64,000 nt of DNA, taken from assembly GCF_014280075.1 (NCBI RefSeq), contig NZ_CP047950.1, positions 868,001 through 932,000 on the forward strand. Reading direction: 5' to 3'. Shown here piece after piece: positions 46,421-54,277 of this stretch; within the stretch, counting starts at the first letter, position 1; each line of letters opens with the position of its first letter. Below the pieces are notes generated by a model that was not told the DNA's origin, did no database searches, and saw only the letters and a program-made list of their open reading frames with translations. The position numbers were made by a program, and so were the translations under genes. Origin of the DNA: Synechococcus sp. A15-62 (GTDB lineage: Bacteria; Cyanobacteriota; Cyanobacteriia; PCC-6307; Cyanobiaceae).

Positions 46421-47497
46421 ATGTCCACCGCAATTCGCAGCGGACGCCAGAGCAATTGGGAAGCCTTTTGTCAGTGGGTGACCGACACCAACAACCGCAT
46501 TTATGTGGGTTGGTTCGGCGTGCTGATGATTCCCTGCCTCTTGGCGGCCACCATCTGCTTCACCATTGCTTTTATCGCCGCTCCCCCGGTTGATATCGAT
46601 GGCATCCGCGAGCCTGTCGCTGGCTCCCTGATCTACGGCAACAACATCATCTCTGGTGCTGTTGTTCCTTCCAGCAACGCCATCGGCCTGCACTTCTACC
46701 CCATCTGGGAAGCTGCTTCCCTCGATGAGTGGCTGTACAACGGCGGCCCTTATCAGTTGGTTTGCTTCCACTTCCTGATCGGCATTTCCGCCTACATGGG
46801 TCGTCAGTGGGAACTCTCCTACCGCCTGGGCATGCGCCCTTGGATCTGCGTCGCCTACAGCGCTCCGCTGTCTGCAGCGATGGCTGTTTTCCTGGTTTAC
46901 CCCTTCGGTCAGGGTTCCTTCTCTGATGGCATGCCCCTGGGCATCTCCGGCACCTTCAACTTCATGTTGGTGTTCCAGGCCGAGCACAACATCCTGATGC
47001 ACCCCTTCCACATGCTGGGCGTCGCAGGTGTTTTCGGCGGCAGCCTGTTCTCCGCCATGCACGGCTCCCTGGTGACCTCCTCCCTGGTGCGTGAAACCAC
47101 CGAGAGCGAGTCCCAGAACTACGGCTACAAGTTCGGCCAAGAGGAAGAGACCTACAACATCGTGGCTGCCCACGGTTACTTCGGTCGCCTGATCTTCCAA
47201 TACGCCTCCTTCAACAACAGCCGTAGCCTTCACTTCTTCCTGGGCGCCTGGCCTGTTGTCGGCATCTGGTTCACGTCCATGGGCGTGTCAACCATGGCCT
47301 TCAACCTGAACGGCTTCAACTTCAACCAGTCCATCCTTGATGGTCAGGGCCGTGTTGTGAACACCTGGGCTGACATGGTGAACCGTGCCGGCCTCGGCAT
47401 GGAAGTGATGCACGAGCGCAACGCTCACAACTTCCCCCTCGACCTAGCAACTGTTGAGTCCACTCCTGTGGCTCTGCAGGCTCCTGCCATCGGTTGA
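46421..47497 (+). CDS. psbA: Photosystem II protein D1 (D1:1-type residue)
   Basis: A 358-residue reaction-centre protein binding the special-pair chlorophylls, QB and the manganese cluster. All hallmarks are present: [25 protein letters not shown], the [16 protein letters not shown] region, [13 protein letters not shown], and the iron/QB-binding histidines ([10 protein letters not shown]). The residue equivalent to 130 (here 129) is glutamine, as in the low-light D1:1 form. Processing after DLA is expected near residue 343. One copy only in this window; other copies normally exist elsewhere. Confidence 0.99.
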   Translation: MSTAIRSGRQSNWEAFCQWVTDTNNRIYVGWFGVLMIPCLLAATICFTIAFIAAPPVDIDGIREPVAGSLIYGNNIISGAVVPSSNAIGLHFYPIWEAASLDEWLYNGGPYQLVCFHFLIGISAYMGRQWELSYRLGMRPWICVAYSAPLSAAMAVFLVYPFGQGSFSDGMPLGISGTFNFMLVFQAEHNILMHPFHMLGVAGVFGGSLFSAMHGSLVTSSLVRETTESESQNYGYKFGQEEETYNIVAAHGYFGRLIFQYASFNNSRSLHFFLGAWPVVGIWFTSMGVSTMAFNLNGFNFNQSILDGQGRVVNTWADMVNRAGLGMEVMHERNAHNFPLDLATVESTPVALQAPAIG

Positions 47498-47534
47498 TCT
47501 GGAATCAACAAACGATTCAGATCAACTGAATCGG

Positions 47535-47562
47535 AAAGCCCCCTCCTCGGAGGGGGCTTTTT
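47535..47562 (+). terminator. Strong terminator of psbA
   Basis: AAAGCCCCCTCC and GGAGGGGGCTTT arms with a two-base loop, followed by TTTGTT. It lies 38 bases after the psbA stop. Confidence 0.95.
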
Positions 47563-47600
47563 GTTGCTGTGTTGGCTGCGAAGGATGAGTGTGGGGGTGC

Positions 47601-47777
47601 TCAGGCTCCCTCAGGGCACCAGCCGATCTGATTCTCCAGCCGCTGCATCCATTGATGGCAGCGGTGGGTGAGGTGTGCCCCCTGGGGGATGCGCTGTTGG
47701 TGGTGTGCGCAGGCTGGCTGGGTGATCCCTGCCTCTCCAAGGGTGTGCTGAAAGTGCTGGCAGGTGAGGCACACCAT
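47601..47777 (-). CDS. Small cysteine/histidine protein, 58 aa
   Basis: MVCLTCQHFQHTLG starts it, with further cysteines at CAHHQQRIPQG, HRCHQWMQ and WCPEGA. Five cysteines and five histidines in 58 residues suggest a zinc or iron-sulfur mini-protein. Function unknown. It converges on the psbA terminator from the other side. Confidence 0.6.
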   Translation of the reverse strand: MVCLTCQHFQHTLGEAGITQPACAHHQQRIPQGAHLTHRCHQWMQRLENQIGWCPEGA

Positions 47778-47929
47778 GAGGGACCGGCTGGGTCGGAGCT
47801 GCCCTGTTCCCATCGGCGGCCAGGCGCTTGGCGGCGGAGCGTTGACAAGGCCCATGGTCTTTTGATTGGTAGCTATGTACTACTCGTTCCCCCGTGAGCT
47901 GTCAACGTGGTGTTGGGGAGAATGGAGTC

Positions 47930-48127
47930 ATGAGTGAGCATCAACCCACCCTCCAGTTCGATCTGGATCTTGAAGCTGTTCGCCTGCTTCACCGCTCGGT
48001 GAGCTTTCACCTTGAGAAATGGCCCGGGGGGCCAGATCCCAGAGAGCAGGAGGCCCTGCAGTCGATGAAGACCTTGCTCACGGCAGCGCTGCTTGAGTTC
48101 AGCCTTGATCAGGATGGTCAGCGCTGA
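47930..48127 (+). CDS. Small hypothetical protein, 65 aa
   Basis: MSEHQPTLQFDLDLEAVRLL, then HRSVSFHLEKWPGG and a helical end QSMKTLLTAALLEFSLDQ. Soluble and helical; no family recognised. An upstream in-frame start at 47894 would add 12 residues without sense. Confidence 0.65.
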   Translation: MSEHQPTLQFDLDLEAVRLLHRSVSFHLEKWPGGPDPREQEALQSMKTLLTAALLEFSLDQDGQR

Positions 48128-48174
48128 AACGTGCGCCCTTCACTCCTGAGCGGTGAAGCAGCAACAGCGATGCG

Positions 48175-48321
48175 TTGGTAGGTCTACAACGCATTGAGTC
48201 GGTTCAGGCCTGCCTGGACTGCATCCCCACCTGTTGCATCGACGATGGGAAAGAGCAGGGCTGCAGAAGCCTGTGTCTCCTGCGTTGTTCTCCTAAACCG
48301 TTGTCCCTGTGGGTTGGTTGA
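48175..48321 (+). CDS. Candidate cysteine-rich mini-protein, 48 aa
   Basis: From TTG at 48175, the frame reads VGLQRIESVQACLDCIPTCC, then IDDGKEQGCRSLCLLRCSPK. Seven cysteines in 28 residues. It overlaps the start of the following small membrane gene by 13 bases, which fits translational coupling. Start and reality are uncertain; it was read from the bases directly. Confidence 0.4.
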   Translation: MVGLQRIESVQACLDCIPTCCIDDGKEQGCRSLCLLRCSPKPLSLWVG

Positions 48322-48461
48322 TCGCCGTTGCAATCGTCGTGCTGCTGTCCTGGCTGGGATGGCGTTGGAATCAGCTCGAGTGTGCTGAAAGCCGCTCCGT
48401 CAGCGGCCGCTTGGTGAAGCGGATGCGTCGTCATTCGCGGCGACGCAAGCACCATCACTAG
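48309..48461 (+). CDS. Small membrane protein, 50 aa
   Basis: From GTG: one membrane helix (WLIAVAIVVLLSWLGWRW), then a hydrophilic segment and a very basic tail (RRHSRRRKHHH). No family recognised. It follows the cysteine-rich frame with overlap. Confidence 0.55.
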   Translation: MGWLIAVAIVVLLSWLGWRWNQLECAESRSVSGRLVKRMRRHSRRRKHHH

Positions 48462-48469
48462 GCCTGCAA

Positions 48470-48652
48470 TCAGGCCATGGGCATGCGACAACCCAGCTGA
48501 ATCGTGCCTTCGTCGATCAACCGGCCCAGCCGTTGAGCGATAGCCTCCTCAGTTCGTGTGAATTGATCCTGGCGGGCGGTCACCCACGCCATCTCGCCGT
48601 TGGTGATCACGCCGGTGGACATGGCTTCGAGAAAGAGTACGCCGAGCGTCAT
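48470..48652 (-). CDS. Small protein of the LEA-VITNxE family (copy 1)
   Basis: A 60-residue protein: MTLGVLFLEAMSTGVITNGE, then ARQDQFTRTEEAIAQRLGRLIDEG. It aligns along its whole length with the protein at 52697-52867 (SLVQIYLEAVTHQVITNEEL, NQDRFDRTELKLTARLEQLI), so the two are paralogues. Function unknown; the shape suggests a small helical bundle. Start at 48652 chosen by that alignment. Confidence 0.7.
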   Translation of the reverse strand: MTLGVLFLEAMSTGVITNGEMAWVTARQDQFTRTEEAIAQRLGRLIDEGTIQLGCRMPMA

Positions 48653-48719
48653 GACACGGATGTGGTTGGAATCACGTTGATGGGACTCCACCGGGGCTGC
48701 ATGACCTGCTCACCTTTCT

Positions 48720-49259
48720 TCATGGCGAGGGATTAAGGATGGTCTTGAGGGCCCTGTCGATCTGAGTGTTCAGGTGTGAGCCGGCGGGATTGAGGCGAAT
48801 CAAGCCTGTGAATCCTTCGCTGAGTTCGGGCCTGTCAGGGGGACTGCTCAGCCTGAAGTGCATCGCACGAATCACGGTTTCTGGAACGGATCGTTGACGA
48901 GAGCGGTTCCAGACCAGGCACTGATCCAATGGTGTCTGCAACCACCAGCCGGTCCATTGAGCGTGCTGGCCCCCCATGCTTCGGTGCATCAACCGTTGGC
49001 GCCAGTCCCGCTGCGCATGGGTTGCATCCACAAGCACGTTGTCGCCATCAGCAATGGCGCGGTCGATGGCCCCATGCAGATGGGGCTCCAATTCAGACCA
49101 AGGGCCCTGGACATTCGCGTCCCCCCACAGCTGCTCTCTCAGAGCGTCAGTGGAGATCACTTGTGCAGGGAGAAGCGGAGCGAGGATCGCCGCGAGAGTG
49201 GACTTGCCGCTGCCCGGTGGGCCGATCAACAGATGGCCCTGGGGCCGTGGTTCAGGCAA
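48720..49259 (-). CDS. P-loop kinase-like protein
   Basis: A 179-residue protein with Walker A LLIGPPGSGKSTLAAIL near residue 10 and DNVLVDATHAQRDWRQRL, similar to zeta-toxin/polynucleotide-kinase-like ATPases. The TTG start at 49259 overlaps the preceding gene by eight bases. It is the last gene of the DUF481-NTF2-kinase run. Substrate unknown. Confidence 0.72.
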   Translation of the reverse strand: MPEPRPQGHLLIGPPGSGKSTLAAILAPLLPAQVISTDALREQLWGDANVQGPWSELEPHLHGAIDRAIADGDNVLVDATHAQRDWRQRLMHRSMGGQHAQWTGWWLQTPLDQCLVWNRSRQRSVPETVIRAMHFRLSSPPDRPELSEGFTGLIRLNPAGSHLNTQIDRALKTILNPSP

Positions 49260-49698
49260 CGAAGCGTTTGTAGAGCCACCGCACCAGTCCACCAATCACG
49301 GGCACCGGAGCAAACGTGGGGCCAACAAAATCGAAGTAATCGCGGTGGTCTCCGATCTTTCCGTCTGGATTGAAGCTGAGTCGGGTTGCTCCCGGGTAGA
49401 TGAACTCAATTCCTTTGATCTTGAGGCCCATACGCCATTCAACAAAGGCTGTATCACCATTGACCACCACTGACTCCGTTTCCAGGAAAACGTCATCACA
49501 GCGCTGCATCAGACCGTCCTGAGCAAGGATGTAGGCGTCGATCCCCTGCCGTTCCTGGGTTGGATCGGTGAAATGCACGTCGTCGGCGTAGACGGCTTTC
49601 CATTGCGCAGCTGTGGGGCCAGCAGTGCCGTACGGCTTAGTGAACAGGGCACGGATCTGTTCGGCGTCCAGCGGGGGGTGAAGCATGGGAGTGGTCAT
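49252..49698 (-). CDS. NTF2-like (SnoaL-type) protein
   Basis: A 148-residue cone-shaped NTF2-fold protein: QIRALFTKPYGTAGPTAAQWK, VYADDVHFTDPTQERQGIDAY, NGDTAFVEWRMGLKIKG and YPGATRLSFNPDGKIGDHRDYFDF. Such folds bind small ligands or act as isomerases. ATG overlaps the DUF481 gene's stop (ATGA). Function unknown. Confidence 0.8.
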   Translation of the reverse strand: MTTPMLHPPLDAEQIRALFTKPYGTAGPTAAQWKAVYADDVHFTDPTQERQGIDAYILAQDGLMQRCDDVFLETESVVVNGDTAFVEWRMGLKIKGIEFIYPGATRLSFNPDGKIGDHRDYFDFVGPTFAPVPVIGGLVRWLYKRFVA

Positions 49699-50597
49699 CA
49701 GAAGTCGGCGCCCACCTGAGCGGTGATGGTGTTGTTCAACTCGGGCGTGCTCATGCTTTGGTAGATCGATTGCACCCGCAATGTTGTGAACAACTTGCTG
49801 TTCTCTGCGGGGTAGTAGCGCACCTCAGCGGTCAGGGTATTGCCCGGTTGAACTTCATTTGCCCAGACCGCTGTGAACTGGTTTTGAAGTCCGAACTGAA
49901 GCGAAGGCCAGGGTTTCCAGCTGAGATCGGCCGTCAGCGTTGCGCCGCCATAGCTGTTGCCGCAGAAAGTGTCGCTGGCACAGGTGATCCCACCCCCGCT
50001 CCACTGCAGAGAGGGACCGATGGACATGGTTAGTTCAGTTGTTTCTGACTTCAACAATGGGAAGGCCACACCGATGTTTCCCAGAACGGTGTTCACCCCG
50101 GAATCATTGGTGCCGTTGTATTGGTAGTTGCTCAGTGCAAACAAATCGAGGTTGGCTGCGATCGGTTTGTCGTAGCGGAGTTCTGCAGATCCTTTCTCTG
50201 TATCGATCGAGAGTGGCTCGCCTGAATCCTTCGACTTGCTGGAATTGAAACTGCCGCTCAACGACAGCTTCTGTTGGTCGTCTTTGTAGCGGGTTTTTCC
50301 GCTGAAGCTGATCGAGAGGGAGTTGTCGCCATCATTCTCATTGCCGATCACTCCGGCGGAGATCGAGCTGGCCCAAAGGGGCTTGGGCTTGGCTGGTTTG
50401 AGTTGGTCTGCGGTGAGTTCCAACCGTCCCAGCTGGGGATGGTTCAGCACCGTGGTCCCGTTGTTTGGATTTCGCTCAACCAACTCCCCGTGCAGGCTGT
50501 CGCCGTTGCGCAGGGTCAAGCTGACGGTCTCGGCCCAGCTCATGCCTGGAGCCAGGCAGAGGCTCAAGAGTCCAGCCGTGGCGAGGGAACGATGCAT
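49698..50597 (-). CDS. DUF481 family outer-membrane protein
   Basis: A 299-residue protein with signal peptide (ATAGLLSLCLAPGMSWA), a short SH3-like region (LRNGDSLHGELVERNPNN), and a beta-barrel of alternating strands that ends in a phenylalanine (ITAQVGADF), the outer-membrane signature. DUF481 barrels are probably pores. It begins at 50597, four bases after a 41 aa gene, and is followed by overlapping NTF2 and P-loop genes. Confidence 0.82.
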   Translation of the reverse strand: MHRSLATAGLLSLCLAPGMSWAETVSLTLRNGDSLHGELVERNPNNGTTVLNHPQLGRLELTADQLKPAKPKPLWASSISAGVIGNENDGDNSLSISFSGKTRYKDDQQKLSLSGSFNSSKSKDSGEPLSIDTEKGSAELRYDKPIAANLDLFALSNYQYNGTNDSGVNTVLGNIGVAFPLLKSETTELTMSIGPSLQWSGGGITCASDTFCGNSYGGATLTADLSWKPWPSLQFGLQNQFTAVWANEVQPGNTLTAEVRYYPAENSKLFTTLRVQSIYQSMSTPELNNTITAQVGADF

Positions 50598-50601
50598 GGC
50601 T

Positions 50602-50727
50602 TCAGCTAAAAAAACCCTTGGACTGAAGCCAGAGGCCGATGGCAAGCAGGGGCCCGAAGCCGGCGATCAACACGGTGATCTTCAGGCGCAGCGGCGAAAC
50701 CTGAGGTTTGGTCTCTCGAAGAGCCAT
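50602..50727 (-). CDS. Small membrane protein, 41 aa
   Basis: Read directly from the bases: starts MALRETKPQVSPLRLKITVL and continues through one membrane helix (ITVLIAGFGPLLAIGLWLQ) to SKGFFS. It is four bases upstream of the DUF481 gene on the same strand, hence likely first gene of that operon. No family recognised. Confidence 0.6.
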   Translation of the reverse strand: MALRETKPQVSPLRLKITVLIAGFGPLLAIGLWLQSKGFFS

Positions 50728-50779
50728 GGCAAGGCACAAAGGCAAGTGAACTTAAACGCTGTAAGGCGTTGGTACCTGT

Positions 50780-51076
50780 TCAGAGCTCGTACTCCTCTTC
50801 AAACTGCTGAATCAGACCCTTGTAGAGCGCCAGAAGGCCCTCGGTTTCTTCGCAGAAACCGTCCGTTGTGTACTTCGCGATCAGATTCACCACGGCGCTG
50901 CGGATTTGCGTGAAGGCGCCGAGGTACTCACCCTGGATGTCCTCATCGCGGATGTCATTGATCAGCGCGCCCACCAGCTCAATCTTCCGCTTGGCAGCGG
51001 CCATCTCCGCTTCCATCTCTTTGTTGAGCTTGCGGCGTTTCTTCGGCATCCCCTCAACCGGTTCAGTCAGCGACAT
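50780..51076 (-). CDS. Conserved hypothetical protein, 98 aa
   Basis: A basic N-terminal helix (PKKRRKLNKEMEAEMAAAKR), then IELVGALINDIRDEDIQG and a helical C-terminal half ending acidic (FEEEYEL). No family recognised. Start could also be the internal ATG at 51049. Confidence 0.6.
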   Translation of the reverse strand: MSLTEPVEGMPKKRRKLNKEMEAEMAAAKRKIELVGALINDIRDEDIQGEYLGAFTQIRSAVVNLIAKYTTDGFCEETEGLLALYKGLIQQFEEEYEL

Positions 51077-51146
51077 TACGGGAGCCGCAGGCCTTCCTCG
51101 TTCGAGCGGCTTCCCTTAGCGTCGGGTTCGCTCGACCCATGGCCTT

Positions 51147-51377
51147 GTGAATCGGACATTTCGCGGTGTTGCTTACGTGTCCGTCTGGGTGGTGATCTGG
51201 GGAACGGTGGCGTCCTTGATGGACTGGATGCTGCTGACGGGCGAGGTTTATGAAACGGCCAGCTCTGGTCAGGCGGTGACGTTCATCGCCTACGGGGCCG
51301 CAACAGTGGTGTTGGCCACGCGGTTCTCGGGGCGTTTTCTTACAGAGGCTGATTCAGAGGCTTCGGATCAGGAGTGA
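51147..51377 (+). CDS. Small membrane protein, 76 aa
   Basis: From GTG: two membrane helices (VAYVSVWVVIWGTVASLMDW, AVTFIAYGAATVVLATRF) and an acidic tail. It converges with the TauE gene, overlapping by 24 bases. Function unknown. Confidence 0.55.
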   Translation: MNRTFRGVAYVSVWVVIWGTVASLMDWMLLTGEVYETASSGQAVTFIAYGAATVVLATRFSGRFLTEADSEASDQE

Positions 51378-52124
51378 TCCGCCCATCAGCAGCGCCAGGA
51401 TCTCGAAGGCTTGCTTGACCAGGCGGCTTCCTTTCACCAGGGAATAGTGCGCCCCCAAAAAGCCACCGATCAGCGATCCGAGAACGAGAGCGGGAAGCCA
51501 GTCCCAACGGATTTCACCGCTCAATCCCAGCACCAGCGCCCCGGTGCCATTCCACCCCAGACCCACCAGAACCAGGGTGTGGGAGACGGCTTTGGCATAG
51601 CTCAGCCCGAACCAGCGCACCAGCCAAAGGGTGACGAATAATCCCGTTCCTGAGGTGAGTGAGCCGTTGAGGATGCCGATGATGAAGAGGCCGCAGCTGC
51701 CAAGTCCGACGGTGCGGGCTGTCAGGGGTCGGGGCTGGTCTGTCGTTCCCAGATCAGGTTTCCGGGCCGAGTACAACCCCAGCCCCAGGGTCAGCAGCCC
51801 AAGGCTGCCGGTGGCCACTTGATCGGGAAGCGCAAGAACCATGCTGGCCCCCACAAACACCCCTGGAAGACCGGCGGCCAACACCAGCGCGGAGCGTTTG
51901 AGATCAAGGCTGCTGGCCCGCCAATGACGTCCCGTGGCTCCCAGCCCCAGGGCCACACTGGCCACTTTGTGGGTGGCCAGCGCCATGGAGAAAGGAAGGC
52001 CCAGAAGGATGAGGGCGGGCAGTTGCACCAGTCCTGCTCCCCCTCCCGCCAAAGCTGAGAGTGCATTGGCGCCTATGGCGATGCCCAGCAGGGCGATTTG
52101 CATCAGCAGTTCAGACACACTCAA
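51354..52124 (-). CDS. TauE/SafE family sulfite exporter-like protein
   Basis: A 256-residue membrane protein with about eight helices and the family pattern ALAGGGAGLVQLPALILLGL, IGILNGSLTSGTGLFVTL and LVLGSLIGGFLGAH. Family members export sulfite or organosulfonates. Start GTG at 52124, overlapping the preceding gene's stop. Substrate not assignable here. Confidence 0.85.
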   Translation of the reverse strand: MSVSELLMQIALLGIAIGANALSALAGGGAGLVQLPALILLGLPFSMALATHKVASVALGLGATGRHWRASSLDLKRSALVLAAGLPGVFVGASMVLALPDQVATGSLGLLTLGLGLYSARKPDLGTTDQPRPLTARTVGLGSCGLFIIGILNGSLTSGTGLFVTLWLVRWFGLSYAKAVSHTLVLVGLGWNGTGALVLGLSGEIRWDWLPALVLGSLIGGFLGAHYSLVKGSRLVKQAFEILALLMGGSLLIRSL

Positions 52125-52618
52125 GCTCGTGTCAGGAAGGCGATCGGCACCGAAAACGTGATGATGCGATGGGGATCGCCGGGAAGAATGGCGACGCAGG
52201 CCACCTCACGATCAGCGTGGGCTTCTCGGGACTGCACCACAAAGTCCGTGGCGTCTTCGATGCTCCACATCGGGGCGTCACCGCAACGGCGTTCATCCCT
52301 GTAGGCCTGCCAGACCTCGCAGAACGCCTCTCCATCGTCACCGCTTTTCATTTCCGTCAGCGCCTGTTCCAGGCCCACGTCTTCGAAACGCTCGAACAGG
52401 CGCACCATCAATGGATGGGCAATGGTGGATGAGGCCTTCAAGGTGGAGTTGATGGTGCCAATGGCACTCACCATCAGCTTCGGTTTGGAGCGTCGTGCAT
52501 CAATCACTCCCACTGGCAGGTTGAGGTCCCAACTGGGGTGTCCGCTCACAGCACAGGCCAGATCGAACAGCCCCAAACTGCACTGCTTGATCAAGTTCTG
52601 AATGGTCTCTCGATCCAT
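52121..52618 (-). CDS. Conserved hypothetical protein, 165 aa
   Basis: Starts MDRETIQNLIKQCSLGLFDL, with LMVRLFERFEDVGLEQALTE and a strand-rich end (PHRIITFSVPIAFL). Mixed alpha/beta. Not recognised. Coupled to the exporter gene by overlap. Confidence 0.6.
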   Translation of the reverse strand: MDRETIQNLIKQCSLGLFDLACAVSGHPSWDLNLPVGVIDARRSKPKLMVSAIGTINSTLKASSTIAHPLMVRLFERFEDVGLEQALTEMKSGDDGEAFCEVWQAYRDERRCGDAPMWSIEDATDFVVQSREAHADREVACVAILPGDPHRIITFSVPIAFLTRA

Positions 52619-52696
52619 AACTTCAGTTCCGCGCGGCCTGATTCACCGTTTGCCTTCCAGTGTTGCCAAGATGACCGCCGGATGGTTCCTGTTTGG

Positions 52697-52867
52697 ATGT
52701 CCTTGGTTCAGATCTACCTTGAAGCCGTCACCCACCAGGTGATAACCAATGAGGAGCTTGCCTACGTCGCTGGCAATCAGGATCGATTCGATCGCACTGA
52801 ACTGAAACTCACTGCACGTCTGGAACAACTGATCGGTGCAGGGAACATCAGTGTGGGGACACGCTGA
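52697..52867 (+). CDS. Small protein of the LEA-VITNxE family (copy 2)
   Basis: A 56-residue protein, full-length paralogue of that at 48470-48652. The shared features are LEA at residues 8-10, VITNEELAYV and DRFDRTELKLTARLEQLI. Start ATG 52697 is set by the alignment with copy 1; ATG 52682 is possible. Function unknown. It is divergent from the 165 aa gene. Confidence 0.65.
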   Translation: MSLVQIYLEAVTHQVITNEELAYVAGNQDRFDRTELKLTARLEQLIGAGNISVGTR

Positions 52868-52957
52868 TTAACCGAACAGAAAACGTTGAAGCCGATTGAG
52901 CAATTGCCGCATCGGTCTTTTGTCACGACTGAAGATCATTCGCTCATGTGACAGCAT
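52868..52957 (-). CDS. Possible 29-aa peptide
   Basis: MLSHERMIFSRDKRPMRQLL to a stop at once abutting the neighbouring gene's stop. Basic, amphipathic, short. Nothing else supports it; listed only because the gap is otherwise empty. Confidence 0.25.
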   Translation of the reverse strand: MLSHERMIFSRDKRPMRQLLNRLQRFLFG

Positions 52958-53016
52958 CGCGCGACTCACCTGATCTTCGCTCCCTGATAGACAGAAATAA
53001 AGGGGAAGTCAAGTCA

Positions 53017-53175
53017 TCACGGAAGGGCAACCACCCCCGACCAACTCTGGAGAACATCGGGTGCGCCTTGGGTCAGGGCAGCAACAGCACTGGCTGAGCC
53101 AATCCCGATTCCCACCACAACCCCTACGGCAAAAACAAGCATCCCCGTCAGAACACTGCGTTCGGAAAATGGCAT
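53017..53175 (-). CDS. Small membrane protein, 52 aa
   Basis: MPFSERSVLTGMLVFAVGVV starts it; one glycine-rich membrane helix (VFAVGVVVGIGIGSASAV), then a polar end. The frame extends upstream to 53214, but this start precedes the helix best. Function unknown. Confidence 0.5.
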   Translation of the reverse strand: MPFSERSVLTGMLVFAVGVVVGIGIGSASAVAALTQGAPDVLQSWSGVVALP

Positions 53176-53363
53176 CCACTCAACGATCAGCCGTTCTGAC
53201 TTTCCTTCGGCCAACGACCAATGGCCACCATGGTGTCACAGGATGTGATGGGCTCCCGAGCCGATCTGTTGTGTTGTTTCGGCCATAAAGGTAGATCTAC
53301 CGACTGATTGATCGGGGTGGTCTTCGCTAACAACCGGATGTCAGCCAGATGACCGTTTTAGTC

Positions 53364-53582
53364 ATGAAAACGATTGACGAGCACATCCAGAAGGACCAAG
53401 AGGAGTTCCTCAAGGCTCTGTCTGAGCACAACGAAGGCAAGGTGCGTCATCTCACAGAGGAGCTGCAGTGGCTGTTGGATCACAAGAAGGAATTTCCTGA
53501 TGATCCCCATGACCCCTCACCCCTTGAGCTGTTCTGCGAGCAGAACCCCGATGAGCCCGAGTGCCTGGTGTACGACGACTGA
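53364..53582 (+). CDS. CP12-like protein
   Basis: A 72-residue acidic protein starting MKTIDEHIQKDQEEFL. CP12 is an intrinsically disordered linker that in the dark holds GAPDH and phosphoribulokinase inactive in the Calvin cycle. The C-terminal hallmark CEQNPDEPECLVYDD is present, with one cysteine pair, but the N-terminal cysteine pair of plant-type CP12 is absent. ATG 53349 is an alternative start. Standing alone, no Calvin gene nearby. Confidence 0.88.
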   Translation: MKTIDEHIQKDQEEFLKALSEHNEGKVRHLTEELQWLLDHKKEFPDDPHDPSPLELFCEQNPDEPECLVYDD

Positions 53583-53630
53583 GCAGAAATACCTATTCCT
53601 TGCTCCAGCTAGGCGCGAGGCCGCGCACTT

Positions 53631-53656
53631 ACACACAACTTACTTAAGTTGTGTGT
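53631..53656. repeat. 26-bp inverted repeat before the DoxX gene
   Basis: ACACACAACTT and AAGTTGTGTGT, perfect 11-base arms around ACTT. It ends 17 bases before the DoxX GTG start. It may be an operator or a leader hairpin covering the ribosome site. Confidence 0.6.
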
Positions 53657-53673
53657 AGTCGACGTGCTCCCTG

Positions 53674-54177
53674 GTGATTCGCGCCATCCTGACCCGCCCC
53701 ATTGCTGGCGATCTCGGTTTGCTTCTGCTTCGGGTGTTCACCGGAGCGCTGCTGATTCACCACGGTTACGAGAAGCTCGCCAACATCGAGAATTTCGCCG
53801 ATGCGTTCGTTCGCCCTTTGCATCTGCCCTTCCCGATCCTTCTCTCCTACGTCGCAGCTTTCTCTGAGGTGATCGGTAGCTGGTTGTTGATCACTGGGTT
53901 GCTGACCCGGATGGGAGCCTTGGCCGTCGCCGGAACGATCTCCGTCGCCATCTATCACGCCATCGTCACAGCGGGCTTCAACATTTATCTGCTTGAGCTG
54001 CTGGGTCTTTATTTCGCCGCTGCTGTCGCTGTTCTCGCCTGTGGCCCTGGTGTCTTCTCCATCGACGAGCTCATTGCCCGCCGGCTCGAACCAGACATGC
54101 AGTTCTCCGCTGCGGAAGGCACGGATTACGCCGGCGGCGAGGTTGCTGTTCTGGAAGAAGCCGTCGCCAGCCGCTGA
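53674..54177 (+). CDS. DoxX family membrane protein
   Basis: A 167-residue protein with four membrane helices, DLGLLLLRVFTGALLIHHGYEKL, LSYVAAFSEVIGSWLLITGLL, and two more, matching DoxX. The conserved GYEKLANI follows the first helix. GTG start at 53674. DoxX proteins form small redox-linked or antioxidant membrane complexes in some bacteria. It has a strong terminator and stands alone. Confidence 0.85.
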   Translation: MIRAILTRPIAGDLGLLLLRVFTGALLIHHGYEKLANIENFADAFVRPLHLPFPILLSYVAAFSEVIGSWLLITGLLTRMGALAVAGTISVAIYHAIVTAGFNIYLLELLGLYFAAAVAVLACGPGVFSIDELIARRLEPDMQFSAAEGTDYAGGEVAVLEEAVASR

Positions 54178-54198
54178 AAACCAAGGTGATTAGCTTCA

Positions 54199-54226
54199 AA
54201 AGCCCCACCACGGTGGGGCTTTTTTA
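54199..54226 (+). terminator. Terminator of the DoxX gene
   Basis: AAAGCCCCACC and GGTGGGGCTTT arms with a two-base loop, followed by TTTAATGG. Confidence 0.92.
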
Positions 54227-54277
54227 ATGGTTTGGCGTCGGTTTGGGCAACAAACGCGTCAGAATCATCAAAGTTGA

